A program made the position numbers and the translations under genes. From contig JBHJHE010000008.1 of the NCBI GenBank assembly GCA_050331095.1, positions 39,729 to 103,728 of the forward strand: a stretch of DNA of 64,000 nucleotides, in the 5' to 3' direction. This document shows positions 18,139-28,300 of the stretch, piece after piece (position 1 is the stretch's first letter; the number at the start of each line of letters is the position of its first letter). The notes beneath the pieces were generated by a model. It ran no database searches. It saw nothing but the letters and a program-made list of their open reading frames with translations, and was not told the DNA's origin. The stretch is from MED-G105 sp050331095 (GTDB taxonomy: Bacteria; Pseudomonadota; Alphaproteobacteria; Caulobacterales; Parvularculaceae).

Positions 18139-19000
18139 ATGAAACTCGTTGGCGTTTCACTCACATTGATAGCGCTCGCCGCGCGCGCCGCGCCGCTGTC
18201 GAACCATCCGACGACGCCGTCGCCCATCGGCGCGCCCTTCAAGCTAGGCGCAAGCCCTTGCGGCGCCGGCGGAGCCCAGCGAGATCGCCTTCGAGAAGAT
18301 AAAAATGGCGGAATGGCGCTTTCCGCGGCGCTATGTGGACGGCGCCGACGCGATCGACGGCGACTTCAAGATCAAGTCCGAACCTTTCGACGCATCGGTC
18401 TTCATCTACGCCGTCGTCCACCCGGCGCTTGGGCTCCATTTGATCGACGCTGGCTTTCCTGACTACCCCGAGCGTCAATACGAATTCCATCAAACGCGCT
18501 CACTGTACGGACAATCCGCTAACGTGCTATATCTGACGTCCGCGAAACCCTGGGTGGACGCATCAGGACTCGCTCCGGCGCGCGGCGTCTTCGTCACCCA
18601 CCTGCATTTCGACCATGTCCGGGGCGTAAGCGACTCGCCGACGGGCGTTCCGATCGACGCCGGCCCGGGGGACGGCGCGGCGAAACACATCTCGTCCTGA
18701 GCGATGCCGTCCACACGGAGGCGGGGTGGATCGGCAAGACGCTCGACGCGCCGACGTTCAGGCGCGACGTGCGACGGTCCTGGGAGACAGCCTCGCGCCT
18801 GCGCGTGTTCGCCGCCAGGATCCCCGGCGTCATCGTTCATCCAGCGCTTGAGGAGATCGGCGCGGGCGACCGCTATCCGGACCCGAGACGACGAGCGCCG
18901 GTCAGGGCCCCGGACCGCGATAGGCGAAGGGCCGTTCGCCGCGGGAAGGGTCGCGATAGCGCTCACGCAACGCCGTCTGACGGTTTTCGAGGCTCGTAGC
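18139..19000 (+). pseudogene. Decayed metallo-beta-lactamase-fold hydrolase (lactonase-like)
   Basis: Fragments of one gene lie in three successive frames. First is an ATG at 18139 with a GGGAG site and a signal-peptide-like start (MKLVGVSLTLIALAARA). The second frame, from about 18248, reads EIAFEKIKMAEWRFPRRYVD to the zinc motif HLHFDH and stops at 18698-18700. The third frame, from about 18679, reads GETHLVLSDAVHTEAGW and HPALEEIG, near the family C-terminus. Besides two frame changes, the segment between AGPGD and HLVLSDA is missing; intact relatives have there a long stretch with the second metal histidine (HTPGS region). Non-functional as it stands. Confidence 0.75.
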
Positions 19001-19245
19001 GCTCCACGATCGCCTTGCGGCGGATCAACGCCGTTGGTTTCGTCGTTTTTCTCGCGCCGCTCTCGGTCGTCCCCGACAGATGGCCGCCGGAGTGGAAGGG
19101 CGGCGCGTTCCATGGCCGCTGCATCCAGCCGGTCGCGAAAAAACGCCGCGATTGCAAGAAACTGTCGTAAGTTTAGACGATTTTGCGCACGAGTGCGAAA
19201 GGGCGCGCGGCGTGAAGCGGCGCCGCGGCGAGAAGGGGATCAACC

Positions 19246-20982
19246 ATGACGATATCGCGGCGCGCGGCGCTACAGACCGCGTTTCTCGGCGGGGCGGCGG
19301 CCTGCGCTTCAAAGCCGACGCGGACGCCCTTCTCGGCGAGCGTCGACGACGCCGACGCGGTCTTCGCCTACGGCGTCGCGAGCGGCGACCCGGCGGCGCG
19401 CTCCGTCGTCCTGTGGACGGCGCTCAGCCTCGCCGCCGTCTCCCGTCCCGTCGGCGCGGACGACATCGACGTCGCCTGCTTCGTTGGCGCGCGCCCGGAC
19501 CTCGCCGACGCGAAGCTCGTCGCACGGCTGACGACAAACGCCGCGCGCGGGTATACCGTCAAACACGTCGCCGAGGGGCTCGATCCCGGCGCGACCTATT
19601 ACTACCGCTTCGACGCCCTTGGCGCGCGTTCGCCCGTCGGCCGCACGCGGACCTTGCCCGAGGGCGGCGTCGACCAGGCGCGCTTCGCGGTCGTATCGTG
19701 CTCGAACTATCCCTTCGGCTACTTCAACGTCTACGACCAGATTGCGCGCACGGACGATCTGAACGCCGTCGTTCACCTCGGGGATTATCTCTACGAGTAT
19801 GGCGGCGACGGCTACGGCGGCGAGGCCGGCGCGCGTCTGGGCAGGGCCCACGAGCCGGCGCGCGAGATCCTGACGCTTGAGGACTACCGCCTGCGCCACG
19901 CGCAATACAAGTCCGATCCGTCGAGCCGGGCGATGCACGCGCGCCATCCGCTGATCTCGATCTGGGACGACCACGAGACGGCGAACAATTCGTGGACCGA
20001 CGGCGCTCAGAACCACGATCCGGCGACGGAAGGCGACTGGGACGCGCGTCGGCGCGCGGCGCTTCAGGCCTACTACGAATGGATGCCCGTGCGCGAACCC
20101 ATCGAAGGGCGGCCGCGCGAAGCTCTGTTCCGTAAATACGCCTTCGGCGACCTTCTGACGATGACCGCGATCGAGACGCGCCTCATGGCGCGCTCGCGGC
20201 AATTCGAATACAGCGACATCGTCCCGAACCTGAAGACGCCGGAGGACATCGCCAATTTCCGCGACGTCGTTCTTTGGGACCAGGCGCGCGAGATGCTGGG
20301 CGCGGCGCAGCTAGACTATCTTGACCGCTCTTTCCGCGAGGCGAGCGCGGCGGGCCAGCCCTGGCGGCTCATCGCCAATCTGGTGATCATGGCCGAGGTC
20401 ATCGCGCCCGACCTCTCGCCCCATGTCACCGAGGAGCAGATCGTCGAGCTTGAAAAACAGTGGGACGAGGTGCGCGCCTTCATCGAGTTCTCCAAACTCG
20501 GCCTGCCCCAGAACCTCGACGCCTGGGACGGTTATCCGGCGGCTCGCGACCGTCTGTACCGGAAACTTCAGGACACGGCGGCCGAGGGCGTCATCGTTCT
20601 CACCGGCGACACCCCCACCTGGTGGGCGAACGACCTCGCGCGGCGCGACGGCGCGCCGGTGGGGGTCGAGCTTGGCGTTTCGTCGGTCACCTCGCCCTCG
20701 CCGTTCCGCGAGGAATTCCTCGGCGGCAAGGGCGCGGAGTACGCGCTTCTGACGAACCGCGAAAACAAGGCGATCCGCTTTCTGTCGGGCCAGGACCACG
20801 GCCACATCGAACTGACGGTCGGACGCGAGGAGGCCGAGGCGCGCTACCTCGCAGTCGACGCCATCGAAAGCCCCAGCTACAACGCTTACGAACGCGCTGC
20901 GTTCACGATCAAGAAATCCGACGGCGTCGCGACGTTCGGCGGCGCGCGCGGCCTTGGCTTCAAGGAGCGCTTTTTGTTCTAA
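19246..20982 (+). CDS. phoD: PhoD-family alkaline phosphatase, Tat lipoprotein
   Basis: A 578-residue periplasmic or outer-membrane phosphodi/monoesterase. The N-terminus has a twin-arginine signal (ISRRAALQ) followed by a lipobox-like AAAC (Cys20). PhoD hallmarks are visible: VASGDP, the metal-binding VVSCSNYPFG and VVHLGDYLYEYG, SIWDDHETANNSW, and ALLTNRENKAIRFLSGQDHGH near the C-terminus. A ribosome binding site AAGGGG precedes the ATG. It probably releases phosphate from organic esters. No Pho-box could be identified by eye. A small membrane-protein gene follows after 43 nt. Confidence 0.92.
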   Translation: MTISRRAALQTAFLGGAAACASKPTRTPFSASVDDADAVFAYGVASGDPAARSVVLWTALSLAAVSRPVGADDIDVACFVGARPDLADAKLVARLTTNAARGYTVKHVAEGLDPGATYYYRFDALGARSPVGRTRTLPEGGVDQARFAVVSCSNYPFGYFNVYDQIARTDDLNAVVHLGDYLYEYGGDGYGGEAGARLGRAHEPAREILTLEDYRLRHAQYKSDPSSRAMHARHPLISIWDDHETANNSWTDGAQNHDPATEGDWDARRRAALQAYYEWMPVREPIEGRPREALFRKYAFGDLLTMTAIETRLMARSRQFEYSDIVPNLKTPEDIANFRDVVLWDQAREMLGAAQLDYLDRSFREASAAGQPWRLIANLVIMAEVIAPDLSPHVTEEQIVELEKQWDEVRAFIEFSKLGLPQNLDAWDGYPAARDRLYRKLQDTAAEGVIVLTGDTPTWWANDLARRDGAPVGVELGVSSVTSPSPFREEFLGGKGAEYALLTNRENKAIRFLSGQDHGHIELTVGREEAEARYLAVDAIESPSYNAYERAAFTIKKSDGVATFGGARGLGFKERFLF

Positions 20983-21025
20983 GCCGCGTCCGGACGTCGT
21001 CCGGCGAACAGGGGAGCGTTTCGGG

Positions 21026-21583
21026 ATGGCGGAGGACGACGCGCGGCGGGGCCTCGCGGCCTATCTCGTCGATCGGGCCAACTGGGCCCGTCTCGCGATC
21101 GCGCTCGTCCTGCTCGCCGGTTTTTCCTACTGGGTGTTTGCGCTCGACAGCCCGTGGACGCGCGCGCTCGAAGCCGCCGGCGGGACGCTGCCGGAGATGC
21201 TGCCCGGCCTGCAGGCGGTCGAGCCCGCCCGGTCAGTGGAGCGGCTCGGGCCCGCCCGCGCCGACTGGCTGCGCTGGCAGGGCTACGACTTCTTTTTCGC
21301 CAGCCTCAACGCCGCCGTCTTCTGGTCTGCTATCGGGCTCGGCGTCAAAGCGCTCCGCGGACGGCTCGCCTGGACCCTCTGGTTGCCGGCGTTCTACATG
21401 CTGACGGAAATCGTCGAGGGGATCTTCCTCGCGGCCTTTGCGAGCGGCGTCCTGCCGCCCCAAGGCGTTCCGGCGCTAACGCAGCAGTTCGCGACGACGT
21501 TGAAGTTCGGTTTCGCCGCGGTTTGCAACCTTGGGAGCGTCGGCATGATCCTGACAGCGATCGTCATTGCAATGCGGCGCTGA
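21026..21583 (+). CDS. Small multi-pass membrane protein of unknown function
   Basis: A 185-residue protein with about four predicted helices (LAIALVLLAGFSYWVFAL; FFFASLNAAVFWSAIGLGV; LWLPAFYMLTEIVEGIFLAAF; GFAAVCNLGSVGMILTAIVI). The start at 21026 is supported by AGGGGAG about 10 nt upstream. No catalytic or transport motif is recognised. It is probably cotranscribed with phoD, but a functional link is unproven. Confidence 0.7.
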   Translation: MAEDDARRGLAAYLVDRANWARLAIALVLLAGFSYWVFALDSPWTRALEAAGGTLPEMLPGLQAVEPARSVERLGPARADWLRWQGYDFFFASLNAAVFWSAIGLGVKALRGRLAWTLWLPAFYMLTEIVEGIFLAAFASGVLPPQGVPALTQQFATTLKFGFAAVCNLGSVGMILTAIVIAMRR

Positions 21584-21592
21584 ACTTCAGCT

Positions 21593-22606
21593 TCACTTCT
21601 TCGTCGGCTTTTTATCCGTGGTCAGGCCTTTCGCAGCGAACGGCGTCTCCGCGTTCGGATCGATCGTCACGAGCGTGACGTCGCGGACGCCGTAGCGGAA
21701 GCCCGTGGCGCCGACGCCGGCGTCGCCGGCGGCGTTGAGGCGCCAAAGGTTCGCAGGCGCTTCAATTGGAAACGTCTTGTTCAGAGTGAAGGGCGCGGTG
21801 TCGCCATGGATGAGGAGCACGTGGCCACCGAACGCTCCCGCCCGCGCGGCGAGCGCCTGGCGCAACGCCGCGAAGCCGTCGCACGTTCCTTTGGCGTCCG
21901 GCGCCGCGTCCGTGCAGGCTTCGCCGACGGTTTTGCCTTTCACGTCCGTGATGTCCGCCTGCATGGCGACGACGACGGCGCTTGCGGCGTTCTCTTCGGC
22001 GCGGGCGAAGGCGCGCTCGAGCCAGGCGAGGTTCGCCGCGTCGCGGTCGTCCGTGGCCGCCGCCGCCTCAGAGGCGTCGTCGCCCGTCACCCAGTCGCGT
22101 CCGTTGTTCGTGCCGACGACATGGAGCGTCGCGAATTGGACGCCTGCATAAGACCAGGCGGCGTTCTCCGGCTGGCCGTCCTGACGGACATAGGCCAGAT
22201 CGTCGGGCGCGGGGACAGGCTCGGCGAAGAACGTCGTCCGTATAAGGGCGAGCCGCGCGAGGGCGGAGTAGCGCTCGCCGGTCTCCGGGTTTGAGTGACG
22301 GTCGCAGTCCGTCCACTCATTGTCGCCCGGCGTATAGAAGACCGGCGTCGGCGCGAGGTCGGCGAGGAGCGCGGCGAAACGCGCGTCGGCCGCCGCGTCG
22401 CACCGGCCCCGGCCGCCTTTGTAATCGCCGATATGGACGATGAACGGATAGTCGACGCTCTTGATCGCCGGCACGGCCTCGGCGAGCATCGCCTCGTCCT
22501 CCTCCGCATACGGCGTGTCGCCGATGACGACGAACGAGAAGGGTTCGCCCGCCGCGCCCGAAGAAACGACGGCGAGCGCCGTCGCGCCGATGACGTGATG
22601 TCGCAT
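21593..22606 (-). CDS. Secreted metallophosphoesterase
   Basis: A 337-residue calcineurin-like phosphoesterase with a Sec signal peptide (HHVIGATALAVVSSGAAG). Metal-binding motifs in order are FVVIGDTPY, VHIGDYKGG, TPGDNEW (GDNE, the GNHE-type motif), and HVLLIHGDTAPF near the C-terminus. It converges on the small membrane-protein gene (9-nt gap) and lies downstream of anmK on the same strand. The substrate is unknown. With phoD nearby, organophosphate breakdown is a plausible but unproven theme. The start at 22606 begins the signal peptide. Confidence 0.85.
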   Translation of the reverse strand: MRHHVIGATALAVVSSGAAGEPFSFVVIGDTPYAEEDEAMLAEAVPAIKSVDYPFIVHIGDYKGGRGRCDAAADARFAALLADLAPTPVFYTPGDNEWTDCDRHSNPETGERYSALARLALIRTTFFAEPVPAPDDLAYVRQDGQPENAAWSYAGVQFATLHVVGTNNGRDWVTGDDASEAAAATDDRDAANLAWLERAFARAEENAASAVVVAMQADITDVKGKTVGEACTDAAPDAKGTCDGFAALRQALAARAGAFGGHVLLIHGDTAPFTLNKTFPIEAPANLWRLNAAGDAGVGATGFRYGVRDVTLVTIDPNAETPFAAKGLTTDKKPTKK

Positions 22607-22682
22607 AAAAAAAGCGCTCCCAGCCGCTGACGCCCGCTGCAATCGGCGATCGGTCCGCGCTTGTCGAGCCCGTCGGCGTCGA

Positions 22683-23849
22683 TCAGGCCCCGCGCGCCAG
22701 CACCGCTTCGGCGTCGCGCGCGCCGACAAGCTCCCCGCCCGCCACGGGTCGCGGCGCGCCGGTGGTTTTCGGATAGCTGAGCGGCAACTTCCTCAACGAG
22801 CGCACGGCGAGATAGGCGACGCTCTCCGCGTCCGCGTCGTCGCCGCGCCAGCCGGCGTCCTCGGCGAGGCGCACGGGCGCGTCGACGGCCTTGCGCAACG
22901 CCTCCATGAGCGCCGGATTGCGCCGTGCGGGTCCGACGACGATCCATAACGCCGGCGGCTCGGGCATGTGCTCCAGGCTGACGCGCGCGCAAGCGGCGGC
23001 GAACGCCGTCAGGGTCGCCGCGCCGTCGAACAAAGAAAGGTCGCCCACCGCGTCGAGCGTGAAGTCGTAGCGGTCGAGGCGCTTCGGCGGCGGGCGGCGC
23101 AGAAAATCGTGGGCGAGAAGCGCGCGAAGGACGTCGCGGCGCACGCGGCCGGCGCGGGCGGCGGCCCCGTCCCGGTCCATCGGCTCGCCGGCCTTTTCCG
23201 TCATCCAGGCGTCGAGGAGCCCGCCCGCCGGGCCGCAGTCGAACGCGACGAGGTCGATGTTGCGCGCGCTGCGCCCGGCGTAGGTGACAGTGGCGACCTC
23301 GCCAAGATCGAGGACCGCGACGGGCCCCGGCGCGCCGCTGGCTGCGGCGTACGCCCGCGCGCGGGCCGCATGGTAGACCGACGCCAAAGGCGCGCCCTCG
23401 CCGCCAAGGGCGACGTCGGCGGCGCGGAAGTTCGAGACCACCGGCGCGCCGCCGGCGTCGGACAGGGCGCCGGCGTCGCCGATCTGCCAGGTGCGCCCCC
23501 GGCCGTCTATCGAACGCGCCGCCGACCGATGGAGAATGGTGTGGCCATGGAGGCCGACGACGTCGACCTCGCCCGCGCTCAGACCCGCCTTGTCGAGGAG
23601 CTCGACCGCGGCGGCGGCGTGGGCGCGAGTGACGGCGTTTTCGGCGTCGACCACGTCTTTCGCCGCATCCCGGCCTTCGAGCGCGGCCTTGGCAGCGCGG
23701 CGGCACATGACCTTGGCCGCCCGGTCATAGGCGCGGCGGCGCGACGGGCCGACTTCAACCGCGGCCTCGCCGTCGGTGCGCACGACCGCAGCGCTGACGC
23801 CGTCAAACGAGGGGTCGCTCATCAAGCCGATCGCCGTCAAAAGGGCCAT
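22683..23849 (-). CDS. anmK: Anhydro-N-acetylmuramic acid kinase, with altered ATP-binding motif
   Basis: A 388-residue member of the AnmK family, which opens the anhydro ring and phosphorylates anhMurNAc in peptidoglycan recycling. Family landmarks are present (GLHGHTILH, WQIGDAGALSD, FRAADVALGGEGAPLASVYH, LDRYDF). Several usually strict motifs are changed: GLMSDPSFDG instead of GLMSGTSxDG at the N-terminal phosphate-binding loop, LDLGEVATVT instead of xNIGGxANxT, and CGPAGGLLD instead of TGPGNxLLD. The putative catalytic Asp in FRAADVA is kept. It is divergent from tyrS, a common arrangement in alphaproteobacteria. It may be a low-activity or repurposed enzyme. Confidence 0.85.
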   Translation of the reverse strand: MALLTAIGLMSDPSFDGVSAAVVRTDGEAAVEVGPSRRRAYDRAAKVMCRRAAKAALEGRDAAKDVVDAENAVTRAHAAAAVELLDKAGLSAGEVDVVGLHGHTILHRSAARSIDGRGRTWQIGDAGALSDAGGAPVVSNFRAADVALGGEGAPLASVYHAARARAYAAASGAPGPVAVLDLGEVATVTYAGRSARNIDLVAFDCGPAGGLLDAWMTEKAGEPMDRDGAAARAGRVRRDVLRALLAHDFLRRPPPKRLDRYDFTLDAVGDLSLFDGAATLTAFAAACARVSLEHMPEPPALWIVVGPARRNPALMEALRKAVDAPVRLAEDAGWRGDDADAESVAYLAVRSLRKLPLSYPKTTGAPRPVAGGELVGARDAEAVLARGA

Positions 23850-24022
23850 GCTGCGCTCCGGGCGGGCCCCGCCCGCCGTCTCTGGTTCGTCGAGGGCCCA
23901 CTTCGCCGCGCCGCGGTGAAGACGGGGTTAGCGGCGCCTGCGCAAAGAGCGGATTTTCATCGCGCGCCAATTGCGTCAAACCTTCCCCATCAACGCCGCC
24001 GCAAAGAGATTTCGAGCCGCCG

Positions 24023-25270
24023 ATGTCCGATTTGAAATCCGAATTCCTGCGCACGATGCGTGAGCGCGGTTTCGTCCACCAACTGACGAATGAAGAGGGG
24101 CTCGACGCGCGCGCCGCCGCAGGGACGATCGCCGGCTATATCGGCTTCGACGCGACGGCGCCGTCGCTCCACGTGGGCAGCCTGGTGCAAATCATTATGC
24201 TCCGCTGGCTGCATTAGACCGGCCTCTGGCCGATCGTCCTCATGGGCGGCGGCACGACGAAGGTCGGCGATCCAACGGGCAAGGACCAACAGCGCAGACT
24301 GCTCGACGACCGCGCGATCGCCGACAACGTCGCAACGATCCGCGGCGTCTTCGACAGGTTTCTCGACTTCGGCGACCGGGCGACGGACGCGATCCTGGTC
24401 GACAATGACGAGTGGCTGTCGGAGCTCGGCTACGTCGCCTTCCTGAGGGACTTTGGGACGGCCTTCACGATCAATCGTATGCTGACATTTGACAGCGTCA
24501 AGCTGCGCCTTGAGCGCGAGAGCCCGATGACGTTCCTCGAGTTCAACTACATGCTGATGCAGGCCTACGACTTCTACGAACTCAATCGGCGCTACGATTG
24601 CGCGCTGCAGATGGGCGGCTCGGACCAGTGGGGCAACATCGTCAACGGCGTCGAGCTTTGCCGGCGCAAGTCCGAACGCGAAGTCTTCGGTCTGACGACG
24701 CCGCTTCTGACGACGGCTTCGGGCAAGAAAATGGGCAAAACCGAGGACGGCGCGGTGTGGCTCAACGCCGACCTTTTGAGCGCCTACGACTACTGGCAAT
24801 ACTGGCGCAATGTCGAAGACGCCGACGTCGGGCGCCTGTTGGCGCTCTTCACGGAACTGCCGATGACCGAGGTCGACCGCCTCGCAGGCCTTCAGGGCGC
24901 GGAGATCAACGACGCGAAAAAGACGCTTGCGGACGAGGCGACGGCGATGCTCCACGGGCGCGACGCCGCGAAGGCCGCCGCCGAGACCGCGCGCAAGACG
25001 TTCGAGGAGGGCGCGCTTGGCGCGGCGTTGCCGGCGGTCGACGTCGCCGCCGCAGCGCTCGAGGCGGGCGCGCCGTTGCTCGAGCCGTTCCTGGCGACGG
25101 GGCTTATCGCATCGAAGGGCGAGGGCCGGCGCCATCTGAAGGCGGGCGCCCTCAAGGTGAATGACGAGCCGCTCGCCGACGAACGCCCCCTCACCCTCGC
25201 CGACGCGGTCGACGGCGCGATCAAGCTCTCCGTCGGCAAGAAGAAGCATGCGACCGTCAACGTCGTCTAG
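24023..25270 (+). CDS. tyrS: Tyrosyl-tRNA synthetase, interrupted by an in-frame TAG
   Basis: The gene reads as one full-length TyrRS frame of about 415 codons except for TAG at codon 65 (24215-24217). Before it are the HIGH-type motif PSLHVGSL and IIMLRWLH; directly after it, in the same frame, come TGLWPIVLMGGGTTKVGDP, the KMGKT motif and a C-terminal S4-type domain (GRRHLKAGALKVND). Relatives have RWLQKTG at this point, so TAG replaces a Lys codon (AAG to TAG is one change). A restart at 24242 would lack the HIGH motif and be inactive. As the enzyme is normally essential, sequencing error, a second tyrS copy, or suppression must be considered. Confidence 0.9.
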
Positions 25271-25368
25271 AACATCCCGTCTACTGATTGAATCAGTCGG
25301 ACGCTCTGGATTCTAGGGTTTGAGCGCCCGAGACGGTCTTCGCCCGATCCAGGCCGACCGCCCGGCGC
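25270..25368. repeat. Dispersed ~99-nt intergenic repeat, copy A
   Basis: This sequence matches the reverse complement of 56091-56189 at roughly 80 of 99 positions without gaps (my hand alignment). It fills the gap between the convergent tyrS and AsmA-like genes, starting at the last base of the tyrS stop. The left part is an imperfect hairpin centred on ACTGATTGAATCAGT (25283-25297). The most conserved part is GAGACGGTCTTCGCCCGATCC (about 25330-25350). Confidence 0.85.
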
Positions 25369-25369
25369 C

Positions 25370-28300
25370 TTAGTCCGTATCAGGTTCGTCCGTCGGCGGC
25401 GCGTTCTTGTCGGAAGGGATCGGCTCGAAGGCGCGGCGCGCGACGCCCGGGGCGAGCGCCGACAAGGGATTGACGAAGACGCGCGGCGCGTTCGCCGAGC
25501 CCGATAGCTTATAGGCGAGCGCGAAGACGCCCTCGCCCCGTCTGTTGACGAACAGATCGCCGATGAGCGGCGTTTTTCCGAGAAACGAGTTGATCTGGTA
25601 GACCGGCGCCACGGCGCCCGCGAGGGAGAGGCCGGCCGTTTCGCCAAGGTCGAACGACCCTTCCGCCGTCAGCCCTACGGAGGGGCCCGCGGCGCGGGCG
25701 TCGCGCACGCGCACCGCGCCGTTCTCGATCGAAAAGTCGGCGAACGCCTGGGAAATCTCGATGCCGTCTCCCCGCAGAAGATCGTCGAGGCCGTCGAGGG
25801 AGCCGGCGGCGAAGATCCGCGCCAGGAGCGGCGCGTCGACCACCCGCAGGTCGCGGGCCTCGAGAACGCCGTGGGGCGGCAGGGGCGGCGCCTCGCCGTC
25901 GCCGGCGGCCGTGGCGAAGTCGAAAGAGACGACGCCTTCGCCGCCGACGACCGAGCCTATGCCGTAGACGCCTTCCAGAAGCGCGCCGATGTCGCCGACG
26001 CGCGCCTCGACGCCGCGGCTCTCCGCGTCGCCCTCGCCGGGGACGAACTCGAGCGACATCCGCGCGCCGTCCTCATCGAGGGCGACGAACGATAGGCTCT
26101 GCAATCGGTCCGGCCCGTGACGGAAATCGAGCGCCGCGTCATGCAGCGCCACGTCGCCGCGCAGCGCCACGTCGTCGACCCGCGCCGCGAACTCGACGCC
26201 GACGAGCAATGACGCCCAGTCGCGATTGTCGCCGTCGGAGTTGGCGACGACGGCTTCGAGCGCGGGCCCGACGTCGAGGCGAGGGCCGGTCATCGCCACG
26301 AAAAGCCCGTCGCCTTTCCGTTCAGCGCTGAGGCGCGCGTCCACGGCGCCGTCGAGCCGGAACGCGTCGAAAGCGGCGCGGGCGATCGATCCGTCAGCGA
26401 GCAAGTCGGCGCCGCCGTCAACGTCGATCCTTGGTCCTTCGACGCGGATCGCGACGCGGCGGCTTCCTTCGCCGACGGCGCCGTCGGCGTCCGCCGTGGC
26501 GCGGGGGCCGAACGTCAGATGGGCGCGCGCCGTCTCCCCGGCGGGCTTGCGCCAGTCGAACGGGGCGACGGCGAGCTGCGTTTCGGTGAAGTCGACGCGC
26601 GCGTCGACCGCCCGCACGCTCGACAAGTCGCCGCGCGCTTCGATGGCGAACGGCGCTTCGCCGTTGACGAACTGGCGCGTCGGCACGCCGAGCAGGTCGC
26701 CGGCGGCGGAATCGAGGACGCCGGACAATTCGACGACGGTCGTATCGCCGTCGCCGACGAACCTCTGGCGCCATTCGATGTCGATCGGCGCGCCGCCGAG
26801 CGATCCCGCGCCGGAGATGACCATGCCGTCGGAATCAAGCGTCACGGCGGCGACGCCGTCCGTCAGCGCGGCGTCGTTGTAGAACCCGTCGACGCGGACG
26901 TTCTCGAACCGGGCCTGCGCCTCGTAGGTCGTGGCGATATCGACGCCGGGCGCGGGACGTCGGCGGACGATCGTCGCGTCGATGACGCCGGGACCGCTGA
27001 ACTGGCGCGCGTCGAACGGCGTCTGCGACAGGGCCGAAAGGGGCGGCGCGCTAAGGATCGCGAGGGCGTCGCCGGCGTCGCCCGCCGCCCGCACGCGATA
27101 GATCGTCGGCTGACCCATGGGGCGAAAGCGCGGGATCTTCATGCCGCCCGTGATCTTCACGGGCCCGACAGTTCCGCTCTTGGCGTCAAAGCGGAATGAG
27201 TCCCCGCGAACCTCGCCCGACCCGACAAGCGCCGTCAGCGGCGGCATGCCCGGCACGTAGTCGACCCGCCCGCCCCGCGCCTTGAAGCTCAAGCGCACGT
27301 CTTCGTTGGAGAGACCGCCGCCCGTTTGCGCGGGCAGGTTCAGCGTCGCGCCAACGTCGTAGAACTCCGCCCCAGAGATGCGGTTCTTGACGAACGTCCG
27401 CGCCCCCTTGGCGAGCGACGTCGGCCACAGCATCATCAACTGGTCTTTCGAGAACGGCGCGTCGAAGCGGATCTCGCCCGCCGCCGCCAGCCCTTCGTCC
27501 GCACGCGTCAAGGCCAGATCGCCCGAGAGGGGCACGCCCCCGGGCGACGCGGCGAAACGCGCGATTTCGAGCCGCGCGTCGGCGAAATCGAGGCGCCCCT
27601 CTGCGCGAAAGACGCTCGACGGGATAGGCTCGGCCATGACGGATCCCGCGTCGACCACAAGATCGTTGGCCGACAGATCGAACGAAACGGCGCGCGGCGG
27701 CCCCGCGCCGTCAGCCGCGTAGCGAAGCGCCACGACGCCGGCGACGTCGCCCTCGACACGGGAGGTCTCGAGCGACAGCCTCGCGACGTCGAATTCGTCG
27801 CGGGCGGCGTCGAAGGCGACGTCCGCCTCGATGCGCCGCACGCCGATCGTCGCGCCGGCGAGGTTCATCTCGCCGGCGCCAGCCGAGCCGATCAGCCGCG
27901 AGGAGAGAACCTTGCCCTCGCCTGTGAGGCTGACGAGCCCGCGCCCGGTCACCGGCGAATTGAAGTATTCGCCCTCGACGCCGAAAAAGATCGAGACGAG
28001 GTCGCCGAGAGGCGCTTCGTCGAGGGCGAGGTCGACGTCGATCCGGTCGGCCGCGGCGTCGTAGGCCGCGTCGAGCGTCAGGCTCGCGTCGCGCGCGCCG
28101 ATGCGGAAGTCGCCCGCGAGCCGCGCGACATAGTCGGCGCCGCGCCTTTCGATGTGAAGGTCCGCCGACGGGGCCGTCCACGCCCGGCCGGACGCTTCGT
28201 CGAGAAACGTCACCTCAGCCCGGCGCAAGCTCGCGCGTTCGAAAGCCTCGCGGAAGTAGAGCCCACCGGTCAGGGTGCGGAAGACATTCTGCTTGCCGGC

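Noticed and set aside
14719..18462. Plus-strand open frame of over 1200 codons opposite the lipoprotein, GumN-like and nadE genes
   Set aside because: It is the antisense of nadE and its neighbour, whose motifs are clear. Its translation is low-complexity Arg/Asp/Val-rich; only its last part (from 18139) coincides with a real gene start.
22087..23706. Minus-strand 539-codon frame overlapping anmK
   Set aside because: Arg-rich shadow frame within anmK and the metallophosphoesterase gene; those reading frames carry the family motifs.
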